A stretch of DNA of 57,117 nucleotides from Hyphomonadaceae bacterium (GTDB lineage Bacteria > Pseudomonadota > Alphaproteobacteria > Caulobacterales > Aquidulcibacteraceae): NCBI GenBank assembly GCA_019753175.1, contig JAIELK010000023.1, positions 1-57,117 of the forward strand. Direction: 5' to 3'. Positions 49,959-57,117 of the stretch are shown here, piece by piece. A program made the translations under genes and the position numbers. The first letter of the stretch is position 1. Each line of letters begins with the position of its first letter. Below the pieces are notes generated by a model. It did no database searches. It was not told the DNA's origin and was given only the letters and a program-made list of their open reading frames with translations.

Positions 49959-51088
49959 GAGGCGAACCCGCGCCAGCTGTCGACCACGAGACCGTAGCCC
50001 TCAATACCCACCAGTTTCGACTGCGTGTTGGCGAGCACGATCATCCGCCGCACACCCAGCTCGCGCAGAATCTGCGATCCAACACCAATGAGCCGCTGCG
50101 CATTTTCAGCCGCTTCCTCTTCGCTCAAAGTCTTGCCGCCGAGGCTGCGCGCGAGGCCGTCACTCTCCATGTCGCGCAGCAACACCAAGACGCCAACGCC
50201 TTCGCGCTCGATTTCAGCGATGGCGCGGTTGATCAGGCCGGCTCGCGGTCCCAACTCGCCGATCACATCGGCCGCGAAGTCGACGCGATGCACGCGGACC
50301 AGCGTGGGGATCGCCGGATCGATCTTGCCCTTCACCAGCGCCACGTGCTCGGCGTTGTCGAGTTGATTGCGGAACAGCACCAGACGGAAACCCTCGCCGC
50401 CGCCAACCTCGAATGGCTGCTCCAGCACCTTGTCGATGAAGGACTCGGTCACGCGCCGGTAGGCGATCAATTCGTCGATGGCGCCAATTTTCAGATTGTG
50501 GAACTGCGCGAAGGCGACGAGTTCCGGCAGGCGCGCCATCGTGCCGTCGTCGTTCATGATCTCGCAGATCACCGCGGAAGGATTGAGCCCTGCTTGGCGC
50601 GAAATATCGATGCTCGCCTCAGTATGCCCGGCGCGCACCAGCACGCCTCCATCGCGCGCCATCAGCGGAAATACGTGGCCGGGGGAGACAATGTCTTCGC
50701 CGTCCTTGGTCGGGTCTATGGCGACAGCGATGGTGTGCGCGCGATCGTGCGCCGAAATGCCGGTCGAAACGCCGTCCTTGGCCTCGATCGAAACCGTGAA
50801 GGCCGTGTTCATGCGCGTGCGATTGCGCGGCGTCATCGGCTCCAGGCCCAGCTGGCGGGTGCGGTCAGCGGTGAGCGCCAAGCAGATGAGCCCCCGCCCG
50901 TGCTTGGCCATGAAGTTCACCTGCGCCGGCGTCGCGAACTGCGCTGGAATGACGAGGTCGCCTTCGTTCTCGCGGTCCTCGGCGTCGACGAGGATGAACA
51001 TACGCCCCTCGCGCGCTTCCTCGATGATCTCGGGGATCGGCGAAATCGCGCGCTTGAAGTCGGCGACCGGTGAGGCTTTGGCGCCCAT
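49955..51088 (-). CDS. 3,4-dihydroxy-2-butanone-4-phosphate synthase fused to a GCHII-like domain without zinc site (RibBX type)
   Basis: The N-terminal RibB half (about residues 10-205) is intact: VDAEDRENEGDLVIPAQF, GISAHDRAHTI and RAGHTEASIDISRQAG. The C-terminal half has the fold of GTP cyclohydrolase II, but where the enzyme has the three-cysteine zinc segment it reads VRVHRVDFAADVIGELGPR, with no cysteine. This is the RibBX arrangement known in Proteobacteria, so only the butanone-phosphate reaction is expected. A separate RibA must be encoded elsewhere. The ATG at 51088 overlaps the ribE stop by one base; 377 residues. Confidence 0.92.
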   Translation of the reverse strand: MGAKASPVADFKRAISPIPEIIEEAREGRMFILVDAEDRENEGDLVIPAQFATPAQVNFMAKHGRGLICLALTADRTRQLGLEPMTPRNRTRMNTAFTVSIEAKDGVSTGISAHDRAHTIAVAIDPTKDGEDIVSPGHVFPLMARDGGVLVRAGHTEASIDISRQAGLNPSAVICEIMNDDGTMARLPELVAFAQFHNLKIGAIDELIAYRRVTESFIDKVLEQPFEVGGGEGFRLVLFRNQLDNAEHVALVKGKIDPAIPTLVRVHRVDFAADVIGELGPRAGLINRAIAEIEREGVGVLVLLRDMESDGLARSLGGKTLSEEEAAENAQRLIGVGSQILRELGVRRMIVLANTQSKLVGIEGYGLVVDSWRGFAS

Positions 51089-51699
51089 CACGTGTTTCTC
51101 CGGGCCTCGATCAGGCGCGCCGCATAGCGCGCCATCAAGTCGGCTTCGAGGTTTACCTTATCGCCAGGCTTGAGACGCGACAAAGTGGTTACGCTCCAGG
51201 TATGCGGAATGATCAGCACGCCAAAGCCCTCGGCGTCGACCTCGTTCACTGTAAGCGAGACGCCAGCGACGGCGATGGACCCCTTTGGCGCGATCAGATG
51301 AGCGATGTCGTCAGGCGGCGCAATTCTCAGTCGCCAGCCCTCGCCGTCCTGGCGCACCGACAGCACTTCGCCAAGGCCGTCCACATGACCAAGCACCATG
51401 TGGCCACCCAGCTCATCGCCAACGCGCAGCGAGCGTTCCAGGTTGACCGGATCGCCATCATTGAGCGCGCCGAGCGTGGTCAACGCGAGACTCTCGGCTG
51501 CGACCTCGACAGTATGGCGCATACCCCCGCCGCTGGGCGAGCGTTCCACGACCGTCAGGCAACAGCCGTCATGGGCGACGCTGGCGCCGATGTCGACGCG
51601 CGCGGGGTCGTAGTCGCTCTCGATTTCGAGGCGCGTAAGCCCGGGTCGGCGTTCCACTGAACGCACCGTGCCAATGCTGGTGACCAGACCTGTGAACAT
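51088..51699 (-). CDS. ribE: Riboflavin synthase alpha chain
   Basis: The enzyme dismutates two lumazines to riboflavin. Two lumazine-binding repeats are present: MFTGLVTSIGTV with VAHDGCCLTVV, and HMVLGHVDGLGEV with VAGVSLTVNEVD. Length is 203 residues. It lies between the RibD reductase domain and RibBX. Confidence 0.95.
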   Translation of the reverse strand: MFTGLVTSIGTVRSVERRPGLTRLEIESDYDPARVDIGASVAHDGCCLTVVERSPSGGGMRHTVEVAAESLALTTLGALNDGDPVNLERSLRVGDELGGHMVLGHVDGLGEVLSVRQDGEGWRLRIAPPDDIAHLIAPKGSIAVAGVSLTVNEVDAEGFGVLIIPHTWSVTTLSRLKPGDKVNLEADLMARYAARLIEARRNT

Positions 51700-51714
51700 G
51701 GGTGCGGAGCGCTT

Positions 51715-52380
51715 TCAGACTCGCTCGTAGCTCTCCCACAGATCGGAGCCAAGCTCACGCACCGCAACCCTTCGCCAACGCGGCGCGTCGACAAGCGCCG
51801 ACAGCGCCAGTTCGCCGATGGCTGGGCGGCCCTCAGCGCCGAGCACGAGCGGAGCGCGGAACCACTCGATCCGGTCGACAGCGCCCGCCGCAATGAGCGA
51901 CGCCGCCAGCCGCCCGCCCCCCTCCGCCAGGACGCTGGATATGCCCAGAGTAGCGAGCCGCACCAGTACGGCGCCGACGTCCAGGCCCTGGCCGCCAGCA
52001 GCGGGAACGAGTTCAACGCGGGCGCCAGCGCCCTCGAGCACGGCGTGATAAGCTGGGCTCGCTCGTTCCTGGCCAAACACGATCAGCGGCGATGACTGGA
52101 GACCTTCGAACAACCTGCCCTGGGGCGTCAGCTTCAGGCGCGTGGTGATCACCACCCGGGCGGGCTGCGTCGCTGGCGGCGGCTCGAGCCGGGCAAGCAA
52201 GGATGGATTGTCTGCGCGCGCGGTTGCCGCGCCGATCATGACCGCTTCGCTCGCTGCGCGAAGACGATGAACTTCCGCCCGCGCACGCTCGCCCGTAATC
52301 CAGCGGCTCTCGCCCGACGCGGTCGCGATACGCCCGTCAAGCGAAGTGGCGAGTTTCAAGGTGACCTGCGGTCGGCTCAT
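51715..52380 (-). CDS. Stand-alone RibD C-terminal reductase domain
   Basis: The 221-residue protein matches the 5-amino-6-(5-phosphoribosylamino)uracil reductase half of RibD: LKLATSLDGRIATASGESRWITG, EAVMIGAATARADNPSL and SVLAEGGGRLAASLI. It starts at the domain boundary with its own ATG, eight bases after nrdR, so there is no room for the N-terminal zinc deaminase. The deaminase must be supplied by another gene, or this protein acts in a related pathway. Confidence 0.88.
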   Translation of the reverse strand: MSRPQVTLKLATSLDGRIATASGESRWITGERARAEVHRLRAASEAVMIGAATARADNPSLLARLEPPPATQPARVVITTRLKLTPQGRLFEGLQSSPLIVFGQERASPAYHAVLEGAGARVELVPAAGGQGLDVGAVLVRLATLGISSVLAEGGGRLAASLIAAGAVDRIEWFRAPLVLGAEGRPAIGELALSALVDAPRWRRVAVRELGSDLWESYERV

Positions 52381-52388
52381 GCTGCCGG

Positions 52389-52865
52389 CTAATCTACACC
52401 AACTTCACCGCGCTTCTTCTTTCGGCCTTCTTCAATGAACTTGGCGAAGTCGGACGTCTCCTGAAAGTCCTGGTAGACCGACGCATAGCGCACATAGCCT
52501 ACCGGATCGAGCTGGGCGAGCGCCTCCATCACCATGTCGCCGATGGTTTCCGATTGCACCTCGGTTTCGCCCTGGCTCTCAAGCTTGCGGACAATGCCCG
52601 AAATCATCTGCTCAATCTGATCGGGTTCGATCGGCCGCTTGCGCAGCGCGATCATGACGGAGCGGGCGAGCTTGTCACGGTCGAACGGAGCGCGCCGGCC
52701 CGACCGCTTCAGCACGATCAATTCCCGCAACTGCACGCGCTCGAACGTCGTAAATCGGGAGCCGCACTTGTCGCACAGGCGTCTCCGGCGAATGGCGGCC
52801 CCGTCCTCCGTGGGACGGCTGTCCTTCACCTGGGTGTCTTCGTTGGAACAGAAGGGGCAGCGCAT
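52389..52865 (-). CDS. nrdR: Transcriptional repressor NrdR
   Basis: NrdR senses ATP/dATP and represses ribonucleotide reductase genes. The N-terminal zinc ribbon is [11 protein letters not shown] with [12 protein letters not shown], followed by the ATP-cone domain from [16 protein letters not shown]. Length is 158 residues. It commonly sits between glyA and ribD, as here. Confidence 0.97.
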   Translation of the reverse strand: MRCPFCSNEDTQVKDSRPTEDGAAIRRRRLCDKCGSRFTTFERVQLRELIVLKRSGRRAPFDRDKLARSVMIALRKRPIEPDQIEQMISGIVRKLESQGETEVQSETIGDMVMEALAQLDPVGYVRYASVYQDFQETSDFAKFIEEGRKKKRGEVGVD

Positions 52866-52870
52866 GGGAT

Positions 52871-52989
52871 TAGCGAATGGCGAGTGGCGAATGGAAAACA
52901 GGGCGCGATTGCATTGGCGAACTCCCTGGCGACGGACGAATCAGATCGCACGGCGACCCACTCTACCTCTATTCGCCACTTGCCACTGC
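52871..52989. repeat. Inverted-repeat element between glyA and nrdR
   Basis: An 18-base arm at 52875-52892 and one at 52971-52988 are inverted copies with 15 of 18 bases matching. Each arm is itself made of GGCGA(A/G)TGG-like units. The element fills the whole 124-base gap and ends two bases from the glyA stop. It looks like a small non-coding mobile or REP-like element and would form a long stem in the glyA-nrdR transcript. Confidence 0.5.
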
Positions 52990-54288
52990 TCAGTAGATCG
53001 GAAACCGCTCCGTCAGCGCACCCACTTTCGCCGCGACGGCCGCCTCGGTGGCGCTGTTGTCGCCGTACGACTTCGACAGGCCGTCCAGCACTTCGCAGAT
53101 AAGGTCTGCGACCTGCTTGAATTCGGCGGGACCGAATCCGCGCGTTGTGCACGCCGGCGAACCCAGCCGCACGCCGGACGTCACCATCGGCTTCTCCGGG
53201 TCGAACGGAATGCCGTTCTTGTTGCAGGTGATGAGCGCCGTCTCGAGGCTCTTTTCCGCCGCCTTGCCGGTGACGCGCTTGGGACGCAGATCGACCAGCA
53301 TCAAATGGCTATCGGTGCCGCCGGACACGACGGCCAAACCGTTCGCGACCAATCGATCCGCCAACGCGCGCGCGTTCTCGACCGTGCGCTGTGCATAGAG
53401 CTTGAACTCCGGCCGCAGCGCTTCGCCGAACGAGACCGCTTTCGCTGCGATCACGTGCATGAGCGGCCCGCCCTGCAAGCCTGGGAACACCGCGGAATTG
53501 ATCTTTTTGCCGATGTTTTCGTCGTTCGAAAGGATCATGCCGCCGCGCGGACCGCGCAGCGTCTTGTGCGTCGTGGTCGTGACCACGTGTGCATGCGGCA
53601 GCGGTGATGGATAGGCGCCGCCTGCGATCAGCCCGGCATAATGCGCGATATCCACCATCAATACCGCGCCGATCTCATCAGCGATGGCGCGGAAACGCGC
53701 AAAGTCGATGTGCCGCGAGTAGGCCGATGCGCCGGCGAGGATGAGTTTCGGCTGCTCGCGGCGGGCGATCTCCGCGACCTGGTCGTAGTCGATCAGGTGG
53801 TCGTCCTCGCGAACGCCGTAGGACACGGGCTGAAACCACTTGCCGGAAATGTTCACCGGCGAGCCATGCGTGAGGTGGCCGCCACAGGCGAGGTCCATGC
53901 CGAGGAATTTGTCGCCGGGCTGCAGCAGAGCGAAAAAGACCGCCTGATTGGCGTTGGCGCCCGAGTGAGGCTGCACGTTTGCGAAGCTGCAATTGAACAG
54001 GCGTTTGGCGCGCTCAATCGCCAAGCGCTCGACCTCGTCGACGAACTCGCAGCCGCCATAATAGCGCCGGCCGGGATAGCCCTCGGCGTACTTGTTGGTC
54101 AGGACCGAGCCTTGCGCTTCGAGCACGGCGCGCGAGACGATGTTCTCGGACGCGATCAACTCGATCTGCTGCTGTTGACGGCCAAGCTCGGCGGCGATGG
54201 CCCCCGCCACCTCGGGATCGGCGCCAAGGAGCCCCTCGTCGAAAAACCGGCTGCGCAGGTGGGCGCGTTCGGCGGCTGCCTCACTCAT
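52990..54288 (-). CDS. glyA: Serine hydroxymethyltransferase
   Basis: GlyA interconverts serine and glycine and supplies one-carbon units to folate. The PLP lysine is in [15 protein letters not shown], and [20 protein letters not shown] and [11 protein letters not shown] are family motifs. The ATG at 54288 gives 432 residues. Glycine is the substrate of the HemA enzyme encoded two genes upstream. Confidence 0.97.
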   Translation of the reverse strand: MSEAAAERAHLRSRFFDEGLLGADPEVAGAIAAELGRQQQQIELIASENIVSRAVLEAQGSVLTNKYAEGYPGRRYYGGCEFVDEVERLAIERAKRLFNCSFANVQPHSGANANQAVFFALLQPGDKFLGMDLACGGHLTHGSPVNISGKWFQPVSYGVREDDHLIDYDQVAEIARREQPKLILAGASAYSRHIDFARFRAIADEIGAVLMVDIAHYAGLIAGGAYPSPLPHAHVVTTTTHKTLRGPRGGMILSNDENIGKKINSAVFPGLQGGPLMHVIAAKAVSFGEALRPEFKLYAQRTVENARALADRLVANGLAVVSGGTDSHLMLVDLRPKRVTGKAAEKSLETALITCNKNGIPFDPEKPMVTSGVRLGSPACTTRGFGPAEFKQVADLICEVLDGLSKSYGDNSATEAAVAAKVGALTERFPIY

Positions 54289-54408
54289 TTCAGGGATCCT
54301 CACGGGCTGGCTCGATTCGCACTTACAGATAATTGCGCCCCTCATCCCAGGCAAATGCAGGGGGGAGCCTGTATCCAAGTACCACGGCGGCGACGGCGTT
54401 GCCCAGCC
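54289..54408. other. glyA upstream spacer
   Basis: On the minus strand TTGCCT and TATCTG are 17 bases apart about 30-60 bases before the glyA start, which could be a promoter. I find no riboswitch-like structure. Confidence 0.25.
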
Positions 54409-54621
54409 TCAGACGCTGAGACCCGGTTTGGCGGGCGACCGCGGCGTCAGCAGCCGTTCCAATTTCCGCAGCGCCAGCGCCTGCGCATCGACGAGCGCGG
54501 CATTCGCCGGCGTGATCACCACCGCCTCTACCCCACTCTCGACATCGATGGCCGCCACGCGCTGCGATTCGCCGACCCGCGTGATCTCGAAGATCACTTC
54601 GCGTTCGGTTTTGTCGGTCAC
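54409..54621 (-). CDS. Small conserved protein, DUF6898-like
   Basis: The 70-residue protein reads [29 protein letters not shown], which predicts three beta strands, then a helix with [11 protein letters not shown]. This pattern fits a short alphaproteobacterial family of unknown function that I associate with the name DUF6898. The GTG start overlaps the hemA stop (GTGA). It sits between hemA and glyA. Confidence 0.7.
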   Translation of the reverse strand: MTDKTEREVIFEITRVGESQRVAAIDVESGVEAVVITPANAALVDAQALALRKLERLLTPRSPAKPGLSV

Positions 54622-55841
54622 GCCGCGCGCTCGGCGTTGTGCTTGGCCCACACCGCCTTTAGCGCCGCGACCAGTTTGTCCATCAGCGCATCGTCGTGGA
54701 AGGGAGACGGCGTGATACGCAGCCGTTCGGTGCCGCGTGGGACGGTCGGATAATTGATCGGTTGCACATAGATGCCGTGGTCAAACAGCAGCGAGTCCGA
54801 CAGCGCCTTGCACAGCGCCGCATCGCCAACCTGGACCGGCACGATGTGCGTGGTCGATTCCGTCATCACCGGCAGCCCTTCCGCCTTCAGCAGCGCCTTC
54901 AACCGTTCGGCGCGCTCGGCCAGACGGTCGCGCATATGTGGGCAGGCTTTGACGATGCGCACGCTTTCGAGCGCCGCCGCCGCGATCGAGGGCGCAAGCG
55001 ATGTGGTGAAGATGAAGCCGGAGGCAGCCGAGCGGATCGCGTCGATGGCCACCGCAGGCCCGGTGACGTAGCCGCCCATCGTGCCGAAGGCTTTGGCCAG
55101 TGTGCCTTCGATGAAGTCGACGCGGTGCATCACGCCATCGCGTTCAGCGACGCCAGCGCCCGTCTGGCCATACAGGCCGACGCCGTGGACTTCGTCGAGA
55201 TAGGTCATCGCCCCGTAGGCTTCGGCGATCGCGCAGATCGCTTCGATCGGCGCGGTATCGCCGTCCATCGAATAGACGCTCTCGAACGCAATCAGCTTCG
55301 GCGCCTCAGCCGGCGCCTCATTGATCAGCGCTTCGAGATGCTGAATGTCGTTGTGACGAAAGATGCGCTTCTGGCACCTCGCGCGCTTGATGCCCTCGAT
55401 CATCGACGCGTGATTGGAGGCGTCTGAAAAAATCCAGAGATCGGGAAACAGTTTCGCCAGCGTCGACAGCGTCGCATCGTTCGAGACGTAGCCGGAGGTG
55501 AAGAGCAGCGCCGCTTCCTTGCCGTGGAGCGACGCGAGTTCCTTTTCCAAGTCCACGTGATAGCTGGTCGTGCCGCTGATGTTGCGCGTGCCGCCAGCGC
55601 CGGCGCCGACCCGATCGAGCGCGGCGTGCGCCGCATCGAGCACTTCGGGGCTTTGGCCCTGGCCCAGATAATCGTTCGAGCACCAGACCACGATCTCGCG
55701 CGTCTCGCCGTTTTCAAGCCGCAGGCGCGCATGCGGGAAGCGCCCGCGCTCGCGCATGATGTCTGCAAACACCCGGTAGCGTCCCTCCGCGCGGATGGCG
55801 GAGACGGCGTGTTCAAAGACCTGCTTGTCTTGTTCTCTCAC
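54618..55841 (-). CDS. hemA: 5-aminolevulinate synthase
   Basis: ALAS condenses glycine and succinyl-CoA to 5-aminolevulinate, the first step of the C4 haem pathway used by alphaproteobacteria. [21 protein letters not shown] is the substrate-binding region, [10 protein letters not shown] the PLP aspartate, and [12 protein letters not shown] holds the PLP lysine. Length is 407 residues from a GTG start. It diverges from hemB, the next enzyme. Confidence 0.96.
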   Translation of the reverse strand: MREQDKQVFEHAVSAIRAEGRYRVFADIMRERGRFPHARLRLENGETREIVVWCSNDYLGQGQSPEVLDAAHAALDRVGAGAGGTRNISGTTSYHVDLEKELASLHGKEAALLFTSGYVSNDATLSTLAKLFPDLWIFSDASNHASMIEGIKRARCQKRIFRHNDIQHLEALINEAPAEAPKLIAFESVYSMDGDTAPIEAICAIAEAYGAMTYLDEVHGVGLYGQTGAGVAERDGVMHRVDFIEGTLAKAFGTMGGYVTGPAVAIDAIRSAASGFIFTTSLAPSIAAAALESVRIVKACPHMRDRLAERAERLKALLKAEGLPVMTESTTHIVPVQVGDAALCKALSDSLLFDHGIYVQPINYPTVPRGTERLRITPSPFHDDALMDKLVAALKAVWAKHNAERAA

Positions 55842-55957
55842 GGCTGAGCCTCTGGCGCGGCGTTTAGCGCGCCGACGCTCTTATAGGATGTTTCCACGCG
55901 ACATAGTAACTGGGACGCTAACGCGCACTCCCGCGCGCCTTGTTGCGAACGACTCGC
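55842..55957. promoter_or_regulatory. Divergent hemA/hemB regulatory region
   Basis: This 116-base region must hold both promoters. TATAAG on the minus strand (55880-55885) could be the hemA -10. GCTAAC near 55912 on the plus strand could be part of a hemB promoter. No FNR, Irr or FixK-type palindrome is evident. Confidence 0.35.
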
Positions 55958-56968
55958 ATGAACTATCCTGGCCGCTTTCCCCTCGCTCGTCCGCGTCGCC
56001 TGCGTCAGGCGGACTGGGTCCGTCGCCTCGTGCGCGAAACAACGCTGAGCCCCGACGACCTGATCTGGGCGCTGGTGGTTCACGACGGCGTCGAGGACGA
56101 AATCCCGGTCGCGGCGATGCCGGGCGTGGCGCGATTGTCGGTGAAGGCGGCGGCCGCGGCCGCCAAGCGGGCGCACGCGCTGGGCATCCCGGCCATCGCC
56201 GTGTTTCCGCACATCGACGCCGCCAAGAAGGACGCACGCGGGCGCGAGGCGTTCAACCCGAACGGCCTTGTCTGCGCCGCCGTACGGGCGATGAAAGACG
56301 CCGCGCCCGATGTCGGCCTCATGGTCGATGTGGCGCTCGATCCCTTCACCGACCATGGACACGACGGCCTCCTGCGCGATGGGCGCATCGCCAACGATGA
56401 GACGGTAGAAGCGCTCGTTGAGCAGGCGTTGATCCAGGTCAAGGCCGGGGCCGATATCGTCGCGCCGTCGGACATGATGGACGGGCGCGTCGGCGCCATC
56501 CGCGCCGCGCTTGAGCGCGAGGGCTGTCACGACACGCTGATCATGTCGTACGCTGCGAAATACGCCTCGGCGTTCTATGGCCCGTACCGCGAGGCGATCG
56601 GCTCGGGCAAGCTGGGCTCGGGCGCAATCGACAATCCCGGCGACAAGCGCACCTATCAGATGGACGCCGCCAACAGCGACGAAGCGCTGCGCGAAGTCGC
56701 CATGGACGTGGCCGAAGGCGCCGACATGCTGCTGGTGAAACCGGGCATGCCTTATCTCGACATCGTCGCGCGCGTGAAGCAGGCGTTCGGCATGCCGACC
56801 TACGCATTCCAAGTGAGCGGCGAGTACGCCATGCTGATGGCGGCGGCGCAGAACGGCTGGCTCGACGAGACGCGCGTGATCCTCGAAAGCCTGACGGCGT
56901 TCAAACGCGCGGGCGCAGACGGGGTGGTGACCTACTTCGCGCCAAAGGCGGCGGAGATGCTGGGGTAG
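55958..56968 (+). CDS. hemB: Delta-aminolevulinic acid dehydratase (porphobilinogen synthase)
   Basis: HemB joins two aminolevulinates to porphobilinogen. The catalytic lysines are in MSYAAKYASAFYGP and LVKPGMPYLD. The metal site reads DVALDPFTDHGHDG, with aspartates where zinc-type enzymes have cysteines, so it belongs to the Mg2+-type group. The ATG at 55958 gives 336 residues; a TTG 18 bases upstream is less likely. Confidence 0.96.
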   Translation: MNYPGRFPLARPRRLRQADWVRRLVRETTLSPDDLIWALVVHDGVEDEIPVAAMPGVARLSVKAAAAAAKRAHALGIPAIAVFPHIDAAKKDARGREAFNPNGLVCAAVRAMKDAAPDVGLMVDVALDPFTDHGHDGLLRDGRIANDETVEALVEQALIQVKAGADIVAPSDMMDGRVGAIRAALEREGCHDTLIMSYAAKYASAFYGPYREAIGSGKLGSGAIDNPGDKRTYQMDAANSDEALREVAMDVAEGADMLLVKPGMPYLDIVARVKQAFGMPTYAFQVSGEYAMLMAAAQNGWLDETRVILESLTAFKRAGADGVVTYFAPKAAEMLG

Positions 56969-57117
56969 AGGCAACGGCCACGTCCCGGCCCACGCGCGCT
57001 GCGTTTCCGGTTTCGCATCTTGTACATCATGCTCTCGCCAAGGCGGGAGAGCGGGGCGCGCTTCAAGCTGAAGCTTCAAGAACTAAAGGGTTTGGGTTTG
57101 CGCTTGGCTGCGCGCCC
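56969..57117. other. Non-coding end of window
   Basis: No gene is supported here. A GCTCTC/GAGAGC hairpin at 57031-57052 may be a weak hemB terminator without a T-tract. CTTCAAG occurs twice (57061-57080) around the palindrome TGAAGCTTCA. Confidence 0.3.

Noticed and set aside
52381-52388. RibD deaminase lost by a frameshift just upstream of the reductase domain
   Set aside because: The intact nrdR gene ends eight bases before the reductase start, so no remnant of a deaminase can be present.
49955-52865. FMN riboswitch in the riboflavin operon
   Set aside because: Gene spacings are 15 bases or less and the nrdR upstream gap holds only the inverted-repeat element; nothing resembles an FMN aptamer.

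Overview
The window is a dense, GC-rich (roughly two thirds G+C) stretch of an alphaproteobacterial chromosome. It carries about 55 protein genes and shows no rRNA, tRNA, CRISPR array, phage or insertion sequence. Lineage clues are a 5-aminolevulinate synthase (C4 haem route), a ubiquinol-cytochrome c chaperone, GTTC-N7-GTTC LexA boxes, IHF alpha, RibBX, a K+-independent proton-pumping pyrophosphatase, and the order folK-rpoZ-rsh-pyrE-pdxJ-acpS-lepB-rnc-era-recO. I infer a Caulobacterales/Hyphomonadaceae-like bacterium; the genus cannot be fixed from sequence alone.

Layout: 1-134 is a cluster of hairpins downstream of recO. 135-8370 (minus) is a ten-gene block for folate, RNA polymerase omega, (p)ppGpp, pyrimidine, PLP, ACP activation, signal peptidase, RNase III, Era and RecO. 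8419-9656 (plus) is a NYN nuclease plus a family-5 uracil-DNA glycosylase. 9653-11866 (minus) is dapA-smpB-TPR lipoprotein, divergent from the lytic transglycosylase at 11955-14015. 14012-17409 (minus) is hrpB plus a PLP dehydratase. A lone lipoprotein follows at 17477. 17976-25337 (minus) is a seven-gene overlapping run: gyrA-coaD-two cyclophilins-HD protein-queA-tgt. 25420-26906 holds a Cu/Zn SOD lipoprotein and a DMT permease.

26930-31791 is the SOS region. ssb (minus) and a dioxygenase-membrane protein-uvrA operon (plus) diverge from an intergenic region with two perfect LexA boxes. 31783-35397 (minus) is dapF, a double-VOC protein and two tandem paralogous membrane proteins. 35509-37942 (plus) is a prolyl-oligopeptidase-family lipoprotein and a DUF1475-type protein. 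37939-40319 (minus) is a histidine kinase followed by oxyR. 40356 is an FAD oxidoreductase. 41477-44491 (minus) is the cytochrome c chaperone, plsX, fabH and ihfA, divergent from bamE. 45141-55841 (minus) runs hemA, a small conserved protein, glyA, nrdR, ribD C-terminal domain, ribE, ribBX, ribH, nusB, thiL, an exported protein and hppA. hemB diverges from hemA.

The content is mainly core physiology, and I saw no clearly new multi-gene system. The observations most worth checking are the SOS-linked YgiD-like dioxygenase and membrane protein, a queuine tRNA-ribosyltransferase lacking two of three zinc cysteines, Leu/Met at the two main quinolone positions of GyrA, a riboflavin operon lacking the RibD deaminase and GTP cyclohydrolase II zinc site, the tandem membrane paralogs, an inverted-repeat element between glyA and nrdR, and five convergent gene pairs whose stop codons interlock by exactly four bases.
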